A stretch of 64,000 nt of DNA from Pelagibius sp. (lineage in GTDB: Bacteria; Pseudomonadota; Alphaproteobacteria; Kiloniellales; Kiloniellaceae), in assembly GCF_028289705.1 (NCBI RefSeq), contig NZ_JANQOI010000104.1:1-64000 (forward strand), written 5' to 3'. The notes beneath the pieces are model-generated. The model was not told where the DNA came from, did not search any database, and saw only the letters and a program-made list of their open reading frames with translations. Made by a program: the position numbers and the translations under genes. Of the stretch, positions 56,214 through 64,000 are shown piece after piece (positions within the stretch are counted from its first letter, which is position 1; each line of letters starts with the position of its first letter).

Positions 56214-56480
56214 CCCGCATCTCTGACCCTCTCCACGGTCTGCGTCGTGTTCAGGCGTCCGGGCCGCCAGGAGCGGTCCGAAAAGCGTAGCGGGGACTAC
56301 GGTTGAGGACCGCGACGCCGCGGACGGGCGCCTGAACACGACGCTGCGGGCGGCGCCGTGCTATCGACAGGCTGCGTCAAGCCGCTTGCACGATGCCCCA
56401 CATCGCGCCGCGCGGCCTTCCTATCCTGTCGATAGCACAGCGCCGCGCAGATCATGGAGAGGGTGAGAAATGCGGGCTAG
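56210..56480. repeat. nested inverted repeats forming a three-way junction
   Basis: Outer arms 56210-56244 and 56446-56480 match at 31 of 35 positions as reverse complements. Inside are two hairpins: 56242-56257 with 56329-56344 (16 bp, perfect) and 56351-56371 with 56425-56445 (20 of 21). The first loop holds further stems (56273-56279/56307-56313 and 56287-56290/56297-56300). Both outer ends read CTAG and supply the stop codons of the two flanking genes. Confidence 0.85.
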
Positions 56481-56854
56481 TCTTCCGCGCGCTCGACCGT
56501 CACGTTCTCCCCGCCCCGCACGGCGGCAAAGGCGCGTACATCGTCGAGGGCATCGGCCCAGACGTTTCCCGGCGAGGCGAGACGGATCTCCTCGCCTTGC
56601 GAGACCGGCGTCGGCCCGAAGCCGATGGCGATGGCGTCACCGTCGTTCCAGAACGCGATTTCGCCGGGCTGCAGCACCGCCTTGGCCTCGGCTTCCCGCG
56701 GCATACTCACGGGGATGTTGAAATAGACCTCCTCACCCCAGGTGCGGGCGGTGGAGCGGATCGGCAGGGCCGCGAGAATTGCCGCCGCCGTCGGCGTGTC
56801 GCGGGTTTCGATCAGCACGGCGACCGATCCCGCGGTGACTTTCAGCTTTGCCAT
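56477..56854 (-). CDS. cyclophilin-like fold protein
   Basis: 125 residues, PF04126-type cyclophilin-like domain: KVTAGSVAVLIETRDTPTA, WGEEVYFNIPV, LQPGEIAFWNDGDAIAIGFG and GPTPVSQGEEIRL. Catalytic function not known. AGGAGG precedes ATG 56854. Its stop is in the right end of the nested repeat. Confidence 0.88.
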   Translation of the reverse strand: MAKLKVTAGSVAVLIETRDTPTAAAILAALPIRSTARTWGEEVYFNIPVSMPREAEAKAVLQPGEIAFWNDGDAIAIGFGPTPVSQGEEIRLASPGNVWADALDDVRAFAAVRGGENVTVERAED

Positions 56855-56903
56855 CTGGACCGTCCTCCTGAGCGCATTCTTCAGGACTACTCCACAATAG
56901 CAA

Positions 56904-56934
56904 AGAGCCGCCCGGCGGTGTGCGGGGCGGCTCT
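56904..56934 (-). terminator. rpsD terminator
   Basis: AGAGCCGCCC (56904-56913) pairs with GGGCGGCTCT (56925-56934), 11-base loop. On the minus strand TTTGC follows; CTCTTTT on the plus strand makes it weakly bidirectional. Confidence 0.7.
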
Positions 56935-56980
56935 CTCTTTTGCGGACCGCGGCCTCGGCCGCGGTCGCTCTGATCGGGGG

Positions 56981-57595
56981 TCAGCGCGAATAGAATTCGA
57001 TGACCAGATTCGGTTCCATGGAGACCGGATAGGGCACGTCCGCCAGCTTCGGCGAGCGCACGAAGGTCGCCTTCATCTGGTTGTGGTCGACCTCGATGTA
57101 GTCAGGCAGGTCGCGCTCCACCGACTCGATACCCTGCAGCACCAGCGGCAGCTCGCGGCTCCTGGCCTTGATCTGCACCACATCGCCGTCCTTCACATTG
57201 AAGGAGGGGATGTTGACGCGGGTGCCGTTCACGGTGATGTGGCCGTGGTTCACGAACTGGCGCGCGGCAAAGACCGTGGGCACGAACTTGGAGCGGTAGA
57301 TCACCGCATCGAGGCGGCGCTCCAGCAGGTCGATCAGGTTCTCGCCGGTGTCGCCGCGGCGCCGGGAAGCCTCTTGGTAGTAGCGGCGGAACTGTTTTTC
57401 CCCGATGTTCCCGTAATAGCCCTTGAGCTTCTGCTTGGCGGCAAGCTGAATACCGAAGTCGGTCGGCTTGCGGCGGCGCTGGCCATGTTCGCCGGGGCCG
57501 TATTCGCGGCGGTTGACGGGGCTTTTGGGACGGCCCCAGAGATTGACCCCGAGGCGGCGGTTGATCTTGTACTTCGATGCCAGGCGCTTGGACAT
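56981..57595 (-). CDS. rpsD: 30S ribosomal protein S4
   Basis: 204 residues. [20 protein letters not shown] start, basic 16S-binding domain, and the S4 RNA-binding domain ([37 protein letters not shown]). Zinc-less form, no Cys. One of the first proteins in 30S assembly; stands alone here, not in the alpha operon, as usual for alphaproteobacteria. Confidence 0.98.
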   Translation of the reverse strand: MSKRLASKYKINRRLGVNLWGRPKSPVNRREYGPGEHGQRRRKPTDFGIQLAAKQKLKGYYGNIGEKQFRRYYQEASRRRGDTGENLIDLLERRLDAVIYRSKFVPTVFAARQFVNHGHITVNGTRVNIPSFNVKDGDVVQIKARSRELPLVLQGIESVERDLPDYIEVDHNQMKATFVRSPKLADVPYPVSMEPNLVIEFYSR

Positions 57596-57779
57596 GGCCG
57601 CGCGGCTCCTTTCATTGCTTGGCGCCGTCCTGTATTGAGGATCGGCTCTGTTGTCCCGGTAGTTTCAGAACCGGCCGCAACGGCCGTCAGGTGGTCCCGA
57701 ACGGGGTCAGGGCCCTCAGCCCGCCCGCTTTCCCGGAAGGAAGCGCGGACTATAGGCAGAGGCGCCGGAATGTCAAACC

Positions 57780-58733
57780 ATGAGTGATAAGGGGACGAAC
57801 GCCCCCCAGGGACCCGGAATGTCTTATTTTTCAAGCCTCGCAGACCACCAGCGCGGCCTCCTGATCACCACCCTCGGCGTCTTGGTTCTGACCCCGGACA
57901 GCCTGTTGGTGCGGCTGATCGGGATGGAGCCCTTTTCCCTGCTGGTCTGGCGCGGCGTCCTCCAGGCGGTGGGGGTGCTGATCATCCTGCGGCTGTTCTA
58001 CGGCAGCCGGGCCCTGGACCAGATCTACGCCATTGGAAAGTGGGGAATTCTCCTGGCCACGGTCTTCACCGGCAGCACCCTCCTCTTCATCCTGGCCCTA
58101 GCCCATACCGCTGTGGCCGACGTGCTGGTGATCGTCGCCGTGGCGCCCCTGGTGGCCGCGCTCCTTAGCCGCAGTTTCCTGGGCGAGGCCGTGCCGGGCC
58201 GGACCTGGCTGGCCATCGTCTTTACCCTATTGGGGATCGGCCTGCTGGTCTTCGAGGACCTGGGCAGCGGCTCCCTCTACGGCGATCTGGCCGCCCTCGG
58301 CTGTGCAGTCTGCATCGGCATCTCCCTGACCATCACCCGCCGTCAGCGGGCCGTCAGCATGGTCCCGGCCATGGCCTTGGCCGGGGCGATGACCGCCGTG
58401 ATCGCCCTGCCGCTGGCATTCTGGCTGGAGGGCGGCGGCATCGCCGCCGGCGGCCTGCAGCTCGGCTACATCCTGGCCATGGGTCTGCTGGTGGTTCCGA
58501 TTTCCTTTGCCCTCATCACCGTGGGCCCGCGCTACCTGCCGGCCCCGGAGGTCGGCCTGCTGATGCTCCTCGAAACCGTGCTGGGGCCACTCTGGGTCTG
58601 GCTGGCACTCGGTGAAGATCCCGGGCCCTGGGCGCTGGCGGGCGGTGCGGTCGTGGTGGCCACTCTGGCCGGACACGCGCTGGCGGGCGCCCGCCGGGCC
58701 AAGACCGTCAGCACGGAACCGGCGCGGCCGTGA
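57780..58733 (+). CDS. EamA-family drug/metabolite transporter
   Basis: 317 residues from ATG 57780; ATG 57819 is possible and would remove a polar leader. Ten helices in two EamA repeats: LVWRGVLQAVGVLIIL, FILALAHTAVADVLVIVAVAP, and in the second half PAPEVGLLMLLETVLGPLWV. Substrate not predictable. Stop overlaps the arfB start (GTGA). Confidence 0.9.
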   Translation: MSDKGTNAPQGPGMSYFSSLADHQRGLLITTLGVLVLTPDSLLVRLIGMEPFSLLVWRGVLQAVGVLIILRLFYGSRALDQIYAIGKWGILLATVFTGSTLLFILALAHTAVADVLVIVAVAPLVAALLSRSFLGEAVPGRTWLAIVFTLLGIGLLVFEDLGSGSLYGDLAALGCAVCIGISLTITRRQRAVSMVPAMALAGAMTAVIALPLAFWLEGGGIAAGGLQLGYILAMGLLVVPISFALITVGPRYLPAPEVGLLMLLETVLGPLWVWLALGEDPGPWALAGGAVVVATLAGHALAGARRAKTVSTEPARP

Positions 58734-59152
58734 TCCGCATCACCGCAACCATCGCCATCGACCCGGAGGAGATTGAGGAGTCATTCCTGCGCGCCTCCGG
58801 CCCCGGCGGGCAGAACGTCAACAAGGTGGAGACGGCGGTGCAACTGCGCTTCGACCTGCGCCAGTCTCCGTCGCTGCCCGAGGCGGTGCGCCGCCGTGCC
58901 GAGCGCTTGGCCGGCCGGCGCCTCACCAAGGAGGGGGTGCTGGTCATCACCGCCGCCCGCTTCCGCAGCCAGGAACGCAACCGGGAGGACGCCCGCGCGC
59001 GCCTCGTCGCCCTGCTGCAGAAAGCGGCCACGCCGCCGCGGCCACGCAAAGCCACGAAGCCGACCCGGGCCGCCCGCGAACAGCGCATGAAGGACAAGGC
59101 CCAGCGCGGCAGCCTGAAGCGGACGCGCCGCGCGCCGCCGCGAGAGGACTGA
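58730..59152 (+). CDS. arfB: peptidyl-tRNA hydrolase ArfB
   Basis: 140 residues from GTG 58730. GGQ motif ASGPGGQNVNKVETAVQL, and a long basic C-terminal tail (TRAAREQRMKDKAQRGSLKR) that enters the empty mRNA channel. Rescues ribosomes stalled without a stop codon. Short, with no codon-recognition domain. Overlaps the EamA stop. Confidence 0.95.
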   Translation: MIRITATIAIDPEEIEESFLRASGPGGQNVNKVETAVQLRFDLRQSPSLPEAVRRRAERLAGRRLTKEGVLVITAARFRSQERNREDARARLVALLQKAATPPRPRKATKPTRAAREQRMKDKAQRGSLKRTRRAPPRED

Positions 59153-59215
59153 ACCCCTTGCCCCGCGCAGCGGGACTTCTAGCTGTTTGCAAAGAACAGC
59201 CGGAAGGAAGTTGCC

Positions 59216-59788
59216 ATGCGCGCCGCATTTCTTGCCATTGCGCTGAGTGTTGTTGGGTCAATTTGGAGTTCGGGCACCGCCGCGCAAGACGTCGTGGCAC
59301 TGCAGCGCTTGGCCGAACCGCGCACCCATGCCCTGATGCGCCACGCCCTGGCGCCGGGCACGGGCGATCCGGCGAACTTCGCCCTCGGTGACTGCACGAC
59401 CCAGCGCAACCTGAACGACGCCGGCCGCGCCCAGGCCCGGGCTGCCGGTGCAGCGGTCCGCGCTGCGGGTGTCACCGTCGATCACCTGCTCACCAGCCAG
59501 TGGTGCCGCTGCGAAGAAACTGCGCGTTTGCTTGACTTGGGTCCGGTGATCGAAGAACCGGCCCTCAACTCCTTCTTCCGGGACCGCAGCACCGCCGAAG
59601 ACCAGACCGAGGCGGTGCGCCAGTTGCTCGCCAGCCTGCCAGCAGAGGAAACCGCGGTGCTGGTCACCCATCAGGTGAACATCACCGCCCTCACCGGGAT
59701 CTTTCCCCGTTCCGGCGAGTTCATCCTCGTCACTGTCGACGACAGCGGGACGCTTGAGGTGATTGATCGAGTCCCTGTTCCCGACTAA
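59216..59788 (+). CDS. exported histidine phosphatase
   Basis: 190 residues, signal peptide 1-23 ([18 protein letters not shown]). Phosphohistidine His42 in [13 protein letters not shown]; later Arg in [16 protein letters not shown]; second His in [14 protein letters not shown]. Periplasmic acid phosphatase type, substrate unknown. GGAAGGAAG precedes the ATG. Stops overlap with the convergent SDR by four bases. Confidence 0.9.
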   Translation: MRAAFLAIALSVVGSIWSSGTAAQDVVALQRLAEPRTHALMRHALAPGTGDPANFALGDCTTQRNLNDAGRAQARAAGAAVRAAGVTVDHLLTSQWCRCEETARLLDLGPVIEEPALNSFFRDRSTAEDQTEAVRQLLASLPAEETAVLVTHQVNITALTGIFPRSGEFILVTVDDSGTLEVIDRVPVPD

Positions 59789-60525
59789 CCCCGCCCGATG
59801 AAGGGCATCTTGGTGGCCATGATGGTGACGAACTGCACGTTGACGTCCAGCGGCAGGGCGGCCATCTGCACCACCGCGTCGGCGACGTGGGTCACGTCCA
59901 TGGTGGGCTCCGGCTTCATGCTGCCGTCGGCCTGGGGCACCCCGGCGGACATGGCCTCGGTCATGTGGGAGGCGGCGTTGCCGATATCGATCTGCCCGCA
60001 GGCGATGTCGAAGGGCCGGCCGTCCAGGGAGATGCTGCGGGTGAGCCCGGTGATGGCATGCTTCGACGATGTATAGGGAGCCGAGCCTGGCCGCGGCACA
60101 TGGGCGGAGATTGAACCGTTGTTGATGATGCGCCCGCCCTGGGGCGACTGGCGCTGCATCAGCTTGTAGGCGCCCAGCGCGCAGAGGAAGGCGCCGTTCA
60201 GGTTCACGCCCACCACCTTGTCCCAGCCCGACCAGGTGAGGTCGCCGAAGGAGGTGGCGGGGATGTTGGTGCCCGCGTTGTTGAAGATCACGTCGAGGCG
60301 GCCGAGGTCGCTTTCGATCTTGGCGAACATCGCCTCCACCGCCTCCGGGTCGGTGACGTCGCAGGGCAGCGCCAGCATACCGCCGCCGGCTGCGCTGTCC
60401 GTCTCCTTCAGCGCTTCTTCGCGGCGCCCACAGAGGGCAACCTTATAGCCCGCCTTGGCGAAGGCCAGGGCCGTCGCCCGGCCGATGCCCGATCCCGCAC
60501 CCGTCACCAATGCCGTCTTCGCCAT
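59785..60525 (-). CDS. SDR-family oxidoreductase
   Basis: 246 residues. [12 protein letters not shown], Ser in NNGSISAH, and YTSSK (Tyr-x3-Lys). Basic Arg after strand 2 (CGRREEA) favours NADP. The substrate is unknown; the end [10 protein letters not shown] is seen in related uncharacterised SDRs. GGGGAGG before ATG 60525. Confidence 0.93.
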   Translation of the reverse strand: MAKTALVTGAGSGIGRATALAFAKAGYKVALCGRREEALKETDSAAGGGMLALPCDVTDPEAVEAMFAKIESDLGRLDVIFNNAGTNIPATSFGDLTWSGWDKVVGVNLNGAFLCALGAYKLMQRQSPQGGRIINNGSISAHVPRPGSAPYTSSKHAITGLTRSISLDGRPFDIACGQIDIGNAASHMTEAMSAGVPQADGSMKPEPTMDVTHVADAVVQMAALPLDVNVQFVTIMATKMPFIGRG

Positions 60526-60615
60526 AACGAACCTCCCCGCTCTTCTGAATTGGAGTTTTGAACCGCCGGACCCGGCGGCGGCAGTTTAGAGACAAGAGGG
60601 CCGGGGGCCCAAGGC

Positions 60616-61404
60616 TTATTCGTTCGAGGACTCGTCCCGCTTGCCGCGCAGCGCCGAGACGATGCCGTGCAGGGTGTTGACCTCGGCTTCGGTGGGGGCC
60701 ATGCGCTGGAAGAGGTTGCGCAGGTTGCGCACCATGGTCGGGCGCTTCTCCGGCGGATAGAGGAAGCCGGTCTCGTCGAGGGCCGCTTCGAGGCGCTCAA
60801 AGAAGTTCACCAGCTCCGCCTTGCTAGCCGCCTGCGCCCCGCCGGTCTCCAGCTTGCGCGGCGGGGTCGCGTCGGCGGCGAGGAACCAGGCATGCCCGAC
60901 CAGGAGGACCGCCTGCGCGAGATTGAGCGAGGAGAAAGCGGGATTGAGAGGCACCGTCAGCACCGCGTCGGCCAGGGCGATGTCGTCGTTGACGAGGCCT
61001 GAGCGCTCCGGCCCGAACAGCAGGCCCGTTCTTTCGCCCGCCGCCGCGGCGGCCCGCAGCTCTCTGGCCGCTTCGGCCGGGGTCACCACCGGCTTCACCA
61101 TGCCCCGCGGCCGGGCGGTGGTCGCGTAGACCCGCTGCAGGTCGGCAACCGCCGCTTCGGTGCTGTCGAACAGGCACACCCCTTGGATCACTTCCAGCGC
61201 GCCGGAGGCCGCGGCTTCCGCCTTCTCGCTCGGCCAGCCGTCGCGGGGGCGCACCAGGCGCAACTCGGTCAGCCCGCAGTTCAGCATAGCCCGCGCCACC
61301 ATGCCGACGTTCTCGCCGAGCTGCGGGGCCACCAGGACGATCACCGGCGCGGCGCCGCTGTCCTCGCCCCCGGTGCCGGCCTCGGTTCGATCAGTCCCGG
61401 CCAT
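60616..61404 (-). CDS. trmJ: tRNA/rRNA 2'-O-methyltransferase TrmJ
   Basis: 262 residues. SPOUT trefoil-knot motifs: APQLGENVGMVARAMLNCGL, LLFGPERSGLVNDDI and VPLNPAFSSLNLAQAVLLV. TrmJ methylates position 32 in certain tRNAs. The C-terminal helical extension (NFFERLEAAL, RNLFQRMAPTEAEVNTLHGI) is typical. Upstream of it lies cimA on the same strand. Confidence 0.95.
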   Translation of the reverse strand: MAGTDRTEAGTGGEDSGAAPVIVLVAPQLGENVGMVARAMLNCGLTELRLVRPRDGWPSEKAEAAASGALEVIQGVCLFDSTEAAVADLQRVYATTARPRGMVKPVVTPAEAARELRAAAAAGERTGLLFGPERSGLVNDDIALADAVLTVPLNPAFSSLNLAQAVLLVGHAWFLAADATPPRKLETGGAQAASKAELVNFFERLEAALDETGFLYPPEKRPTMVRNLRNLFQRMAPTEAEVNTLHGIVSALRGKRDESSNE

Positions 61405-61436
61405 TGCCGCCCCGCGCGCGTGACCTCCGGGCCACG

Positions 61437-63047
61437 CTACTGCGCGGCCTGCGGCACCTCGGCGTCATCCTTGAACAGCTTCCAGGTGATGCCGTCGTGC
61501 AGGGCGTTGAAGGAGGCGTCGATGACGTTGGTGGAGACGCCGATGGTGTTCCAGCGGCGCCCCTGGGAGTCGGCGCTTTCGATCATTACCCTCGTGACCG
61601 CGCGGGTGCCGGCCTGGGGCGTCAGGATGCGCACCTTGAAGTCCACCAGGCGCATGTCCTCGAGCTGCGGATAGAGCGGCACCAGCGCCTTGCGCAGGGC
61701 GGTGTCGAGGGCGTTCACCGGGCCGTTGCCGTCGGCCACCTCCATCTTCGCGGTGCCGCCGACCTCCAGGGTGACGGTCGCCTCGGACTCGGTGACCAGT
61801 TCGCCGCGGGCGTTCCAGCGCCGGTCGTCCATGATGCGAAAGCGCGCGAGGGAGAAGTAGTTCGGCACTTCGTCGCGGGCGCGCCGCGCCAAAAGCTCGA
61901 AGGAGGCCTCGGCGCCGTCGTAGGCGAAGCCCTCAAACTCCCGCGCCTTCACCACCTCCACCAGCTTGTTGACGCCGGGGTCGTCGGCGTTCAGCTCGAT
62001 GCCGATTTCGGCCAGGCGCGCCAGGATGTTGGCGCGGCCGGCCTGGTCTGAGACCACGATGTGCCGGCGGTTGCCGACCTGCGCCGGATCGATGTGCTCG
62101 TAGGTGCGCGGGTCTTTCGCCACGGCGGAGACATGGGTGCCGCCCTTGTGGGCGAAAGCGGACTCCCCGACGTAGGCGGCATGACGCGCCGGCTGACGGT
62201 TCAGGCGGTCGTCCAGCAGGCGCGAGACATGGGTGAGTTGGCCGAGGGCGTGATCGTCGAGACCCACGTCGTAGTCGCTCTTCAGCATCAGGTTAGCGAT
62301 GAGCGTGATCAGGTTGGCGTTGCCGCAGCGTTCGCCAAGGCCGTTGATGGTGCCCTGCACCTGCCGTGCCCCGGCACGCAGTGCGGCCAGGGTGTTGGCC
62401 ACCGCGTTCTCGGTGTCGTTGTGGCAGTGGATGCCGATATGGCTGCCGGGGATCTTCTCGCAGACCTCCCCGACGATGCGCTCGATCTCGTCCGGCAGGG
62501 TGCCGCCGTTGGTATCGCAGAGCACGACCCAGCGGGCGCCGGCCTTGTGGGCGGCCTCGACGCATTCCATGGCGAAGGCCGGGTTGGCCTTGTAGCCGTC
62601 GAAGAAGTGTTCGGCATCGAACATCGCCTCGGCCTTGCGGGTCAGCGCGTGGGCCACCGACTCGCCGATCATGGCGACGTTCTCGGCACGCTCGATCCCC
62701 AAGGCGACATCGACGTGGAAGTCCCAGGCCTTGCCGAAAATGCATATAGAATCTGCCGATGAATTCAGCAGGCTCGCGAGACCGGGGTCGTTTTCAGCGC
62801 TGCGGCCCGCCCGGCGGGTCATGCCGAAGGCGACGAAACGGCTGCTCTCGAAGCCCGGCGGCTCGGCGAAAAAGGCGTCGTCGGTGGGGTTGGCGCCGGG
62901 CCAGCCGCCTTCGACATAGTCGAGGCCCAGACCGTCCAGCGCACGGGCGATGGCTTGCTTGTCCGACACGGAGAAATCGACACCCTGGGTCTGCGCGCCG
63001 TCGCGCAACGTCGTGTCGAAAAGATAGACCCGCCTGTCATTAACCAT
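61437..63047 (-). CDS. cimA: citramalate synthase
   Basis: 536 residues. DRE-TIM metallolyase: LFDTTLRDGAQTQGVDFS (Arg/Asp catalytic and metal), HCHNDTENAVAN (metal His), INGLGERCGN, and the regulatory LeuA-dimer domain with VTLEVGGTAKMEVADGNGPV. Length and the GAQTQGVDFS string favour CimA over LeuA. Makes citramalate from pyruvate and acetyl-CoA, feeding isoleucine. The LeuA-type C-terminal domain implies allosteric control. Confidence 0.93.
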   Translation of the reverse strand: MVNDRRVYLFDTTLRDGAQTQGVDFSVSDKQAIARALDGLGLDYVEGGWPGANPTDDAFFAEPPGFESSRFVAFGMTRRAGRSAENDPGLASLLNSSADSICIFGKAWDFHVDVALGIERAENVAMIGESVAHALTRKAEAMFDAEHFFDGYKANPAFAMECVEAAHKAGARWVVLCDTNGGTLPDEIERIVGEVCEKIPGSHIGIHCHNDTENAVANTLAALRAGARQVQGTINGLGERCGNANLITLIANLMLKSDYDVGLDDHALGQLTHVSRLLDDRLNRQPARHAAYVGESAFAHKGGTHVSAVAKDPRTYEHIDPAQVGNRRHIVVSDQAGRANILARLAEIGIELNADDPGVNKLVEVVKAREFEGFAYDGAEASFELLARRARDEVPNYFSLARFRIMDDRRWNARGELVTESEATVTLEVGGTAKMEVADGNGPVNALDTALRKALVPLYPQLEDMRLVDFKVRILTPQAGTRAVTRVMIESADSQGRRWNTIGVSTNVIDASFNALHDGITWKLFKDDAEVPQAAQ

Positions 63048-63133
63048 AACGTTTGTCCGCCCTTATGGAGGGCGCTATTCAGCACAGGCGCGCCCGGACG
63101 TCAACTTGGGGGCATGAGGGGTAGTGGGTCAGT

Positions 63134-63162
63134 TTGAATTGTTAGACAATCGGCCCTACATT
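63134..63162 (+). promoter_or_regulatory. candidate promoter of the small-peptide unit
   Basis: TTGAAT (63134-63139), 17-base spacer, TACATT (63157-63162). The downstream leader is rich in hairpins (GGCACCC/GGGTGC near 63,169-63,190). Confidence 0.45.
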
Positions 63163-63298
63163 CGTTGGGCACCCTGCCGGGTGCTCCTAGCGCGGGGAGT
63201 TGAAACGAGCATCCCTAGGGTGCGGGGCGTTCCAACCCGTTAGGGGCATTTCGCAATTGTGCGCCGAAAGCGGTAACGCTTCCCGGAGCACAAGGCAG

Positions 63299-63382
63299 AT
63301 GAAAAAGAAGTGGATAATGTGGGTCGCAATTGCCGCGAACATAGCGACCATTTTGCAGATGATTTTTACAGTACTAATCTAG
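63299..63382 (+). CDS. 27-residue hydrophobic membrane peptide
   Basis: Starts at ATG 63299 after AAGG (63292-63295) and GGAG; the peptide has a Lys-rich start (MKKKWIMW) then one long hydrophobic helix to the end. It is followed at once by a strong terminator and preceded by a structured leader with its own promoter. This is the build of a type I toxin or other membrane micropeptide, which is inference. No antisense RNA is visible by eye. It could be part of the neighbouring insertion sequence. Confidence 0.45.
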   Translation: MKKKWIMWVAIAANIATILQMIFTVLI

Positions 63383-63384
63383 TC

Positions 63385-63412
63385 AGAAGGGGGCGGAGTT
63401 CCGCCCCCTTCT
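63385..63412 (+). terminator. terminator of small-peptide unit
   Basis: AGAAGGGGGCGGA (63385-63397) pairs perfectly with TCCGCCCCCTTCT (63400-63412); the T-rich tail is short (GCTATTT). It may also serve the convergent transposase. Confidence 0.8.
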
Positions 63413-63417
63413 GCTAT

Positions 63418-64000
63418 TTACTTGCTTGTCGATCTTTTGTATGGGCCGCGTTTCTTCGGAGCAGGCTCCGCAACCTCAACCAGCTTCACGATATCCCCGA
63501 TCTCCCAGAGTCGGTCAGACACGCCAGCAGCCATAGCCGGGGTCATGCGCAGCTTCGAATGCATCCGCACGAAGTTGTAATACATCATGTGCAACGCCAC
63601 GGCGTAGGCGTGGTTCTCGACCTTCTTTGAGAAAGCGTTCGTCAGGCGGGTAAACCGGCGCATGTGCATCCGCATGGTCAGGTTGTTACGCTCCACGTAG
63701 GACGTGCTGACGTGCTTCAGGTCGGGGTTGCCTTCCACGCGATCCTTGCGGGCGCCGACGCACTGCGCGGGGCTGTAGCGGCCCTTTGCGGCCTCCGGCA
63801 CGGCCCCGTAGAGCTTGACCAGTACGGCGTAGTCGATATCCCCGCCAGAAGCCTCTTCAACCGCGCCCAGATGGGCAAGATGCCCGTCGCTGGTAAGCTG
63901 CATGCGGTTCGCCAGACGGGAGCGCAGATCGTCCATGAACCACAGGGCGCATTCGGCATCCCGCCCACCGACGAAGTAGGAAACGATCAGCTTTGAGTCG
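63418..64000 (-). CDS. IS1-like DDE transposase (5' end outside window)
   Basis: 194 residues to the right edge; the start lies beyond it. DDE triad parts: Asp at the edge (DSKLIVSYFV), Asp in LTSDGHLAHL, and Glu in STSYVERNNLTMRMHMRRFT; then FSKKVENHAYAVALHMMYYN, and HSKLRMTPAMAAG. This matches transposases often annotated IS1 family. The visible part has no frameshift. The left terminus of the IS may be near 63,117 (AGGGGTAGTGGGT), also found at 49,037. Confidence 0.88.
   Translation of the reverse strand, partial: DSKLIVSYFVGGRDAECALWFMDDLRSRLANRMQLTSDGHLAHLGAVEEASGGDIDYAVLVKLYGAVPEAAKGRYSPAQCVGARKDRVEGNPDLKHVSTSYVERNNLTMRMHMRRFTRLTNAFSKKVENHAYAVALHMMYYNFVRMHSKLRMTPAMAAGVSDRLWEIGDIVKLVEVAEPAPKKRGPYKRSTSK

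Noticed and set aside
54318..56339. 673-codon antisense frame across the MFS region
   Set aside because: Same GC effect; it crosses two real genes and has a low-complexity Gly/Gln/His make-up.

Overview
This window is high-GC chromosomal DNA from an alphaproteobacterium, probably a marine or soil member of the Rhodospirillales or a related order. This is judged from gene content and protein style: a zeta-type ATPase inhibitor (DUF1476) beside the purine genes, a DUF1127 protein, an arfB-type release factor, a GcvA-type LysR regulator, and the dispersed palindromic repeats typical of the class. No rRNA gene or species marker is present, so the genus is not claimed. Two stretches are clearly AT-richer than the rest (about 19,912-21,600 and 46,690-48,700) and look acquired.

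Layout. 1-5,280: end of a polyferredoxin, an NlpC/P60 hydrolase, moaA and NAD kinase. 5,275-11,410: small accessory metabolism (LysR/YciI pair, VOC protein, DUF523, Tat-exported amidohydrolase, flavodoxin, lipoprotein, DUF1127). 11,568-16,054: LysR, acetylornithine deacetylase-like peptidase, HAD hydrolase and AbrB transporter on one strand. 16,347-19,350: a chemoreceptor and an SDR enzyme. 19,825: tRNA-Leu(UAA), followed directly by an AT-rich island with two unknown genes and a possible small RNA. 21,823-28,700: a two-domain glutaredoxin, two tandem paralogous secreted proteins of unknown function, pirin, a MoaB/CinA-type protein and a lipoprotein. 28,922-33,663: sfsA, map, a trypsin-fold protease with a separate small propeptide-like gene, and radC. 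33,776-45,869: purine synthesis genes (purB, purC, purS, purQ, purL), interrupted by a DUF1476/NRDE pair, an IS110-family element, an ICMT-like methyltransferase, two SYLF proteins and a glycolipid-binding-domain gene. 45,938-46,621: bolA and the monothiol glutaredoxin gene grxD. 46,687-48,992: an AT-rich insert bounded by a second, partial copy of the grxD 3' end. 49,109-57,595: pentapeptide membrane protein, lipoprotein, LysR/methyltransferase pair, metallo-beta-lactamase-fold protein, MFS transporter, rpsD. 57,780-63,047: EamA transporter, arfB, histidine phosphatase, SDR, trmJ and cimA. 63,134-64,000: a short hydrophobic-peptide transcript unit and the start-truncated transposase of an insertion sequence.

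How genes work together. purC, purS, purQ and purL supply consecutive or joint steps of IMP synthesis, with PurS, PurQ and PurL forming one FGAM synthetase. bolA and grxD are a classic iron-sulfur partner pair. moaA belongs to molybdenum cofactor synthesis, and the adjacent polyferredoxin may feed a molybdoenzyme encoded off the left edge. Several LysR genes sit divergent to likely targets, with palindromes between them.

Most unusual points: the grxD-flanked island carrying an unknown membrane TPR protein; a 271-bp nested inverted repeat folding as a three-way junction whose ends supply both flanking stop codons; a protease with a detached copy of its own N-terminal domain; tandem secreted paralogs with conserved cysteines; and two small-transcript candidates (about 21,063-21,130 and 63,169-63,412).
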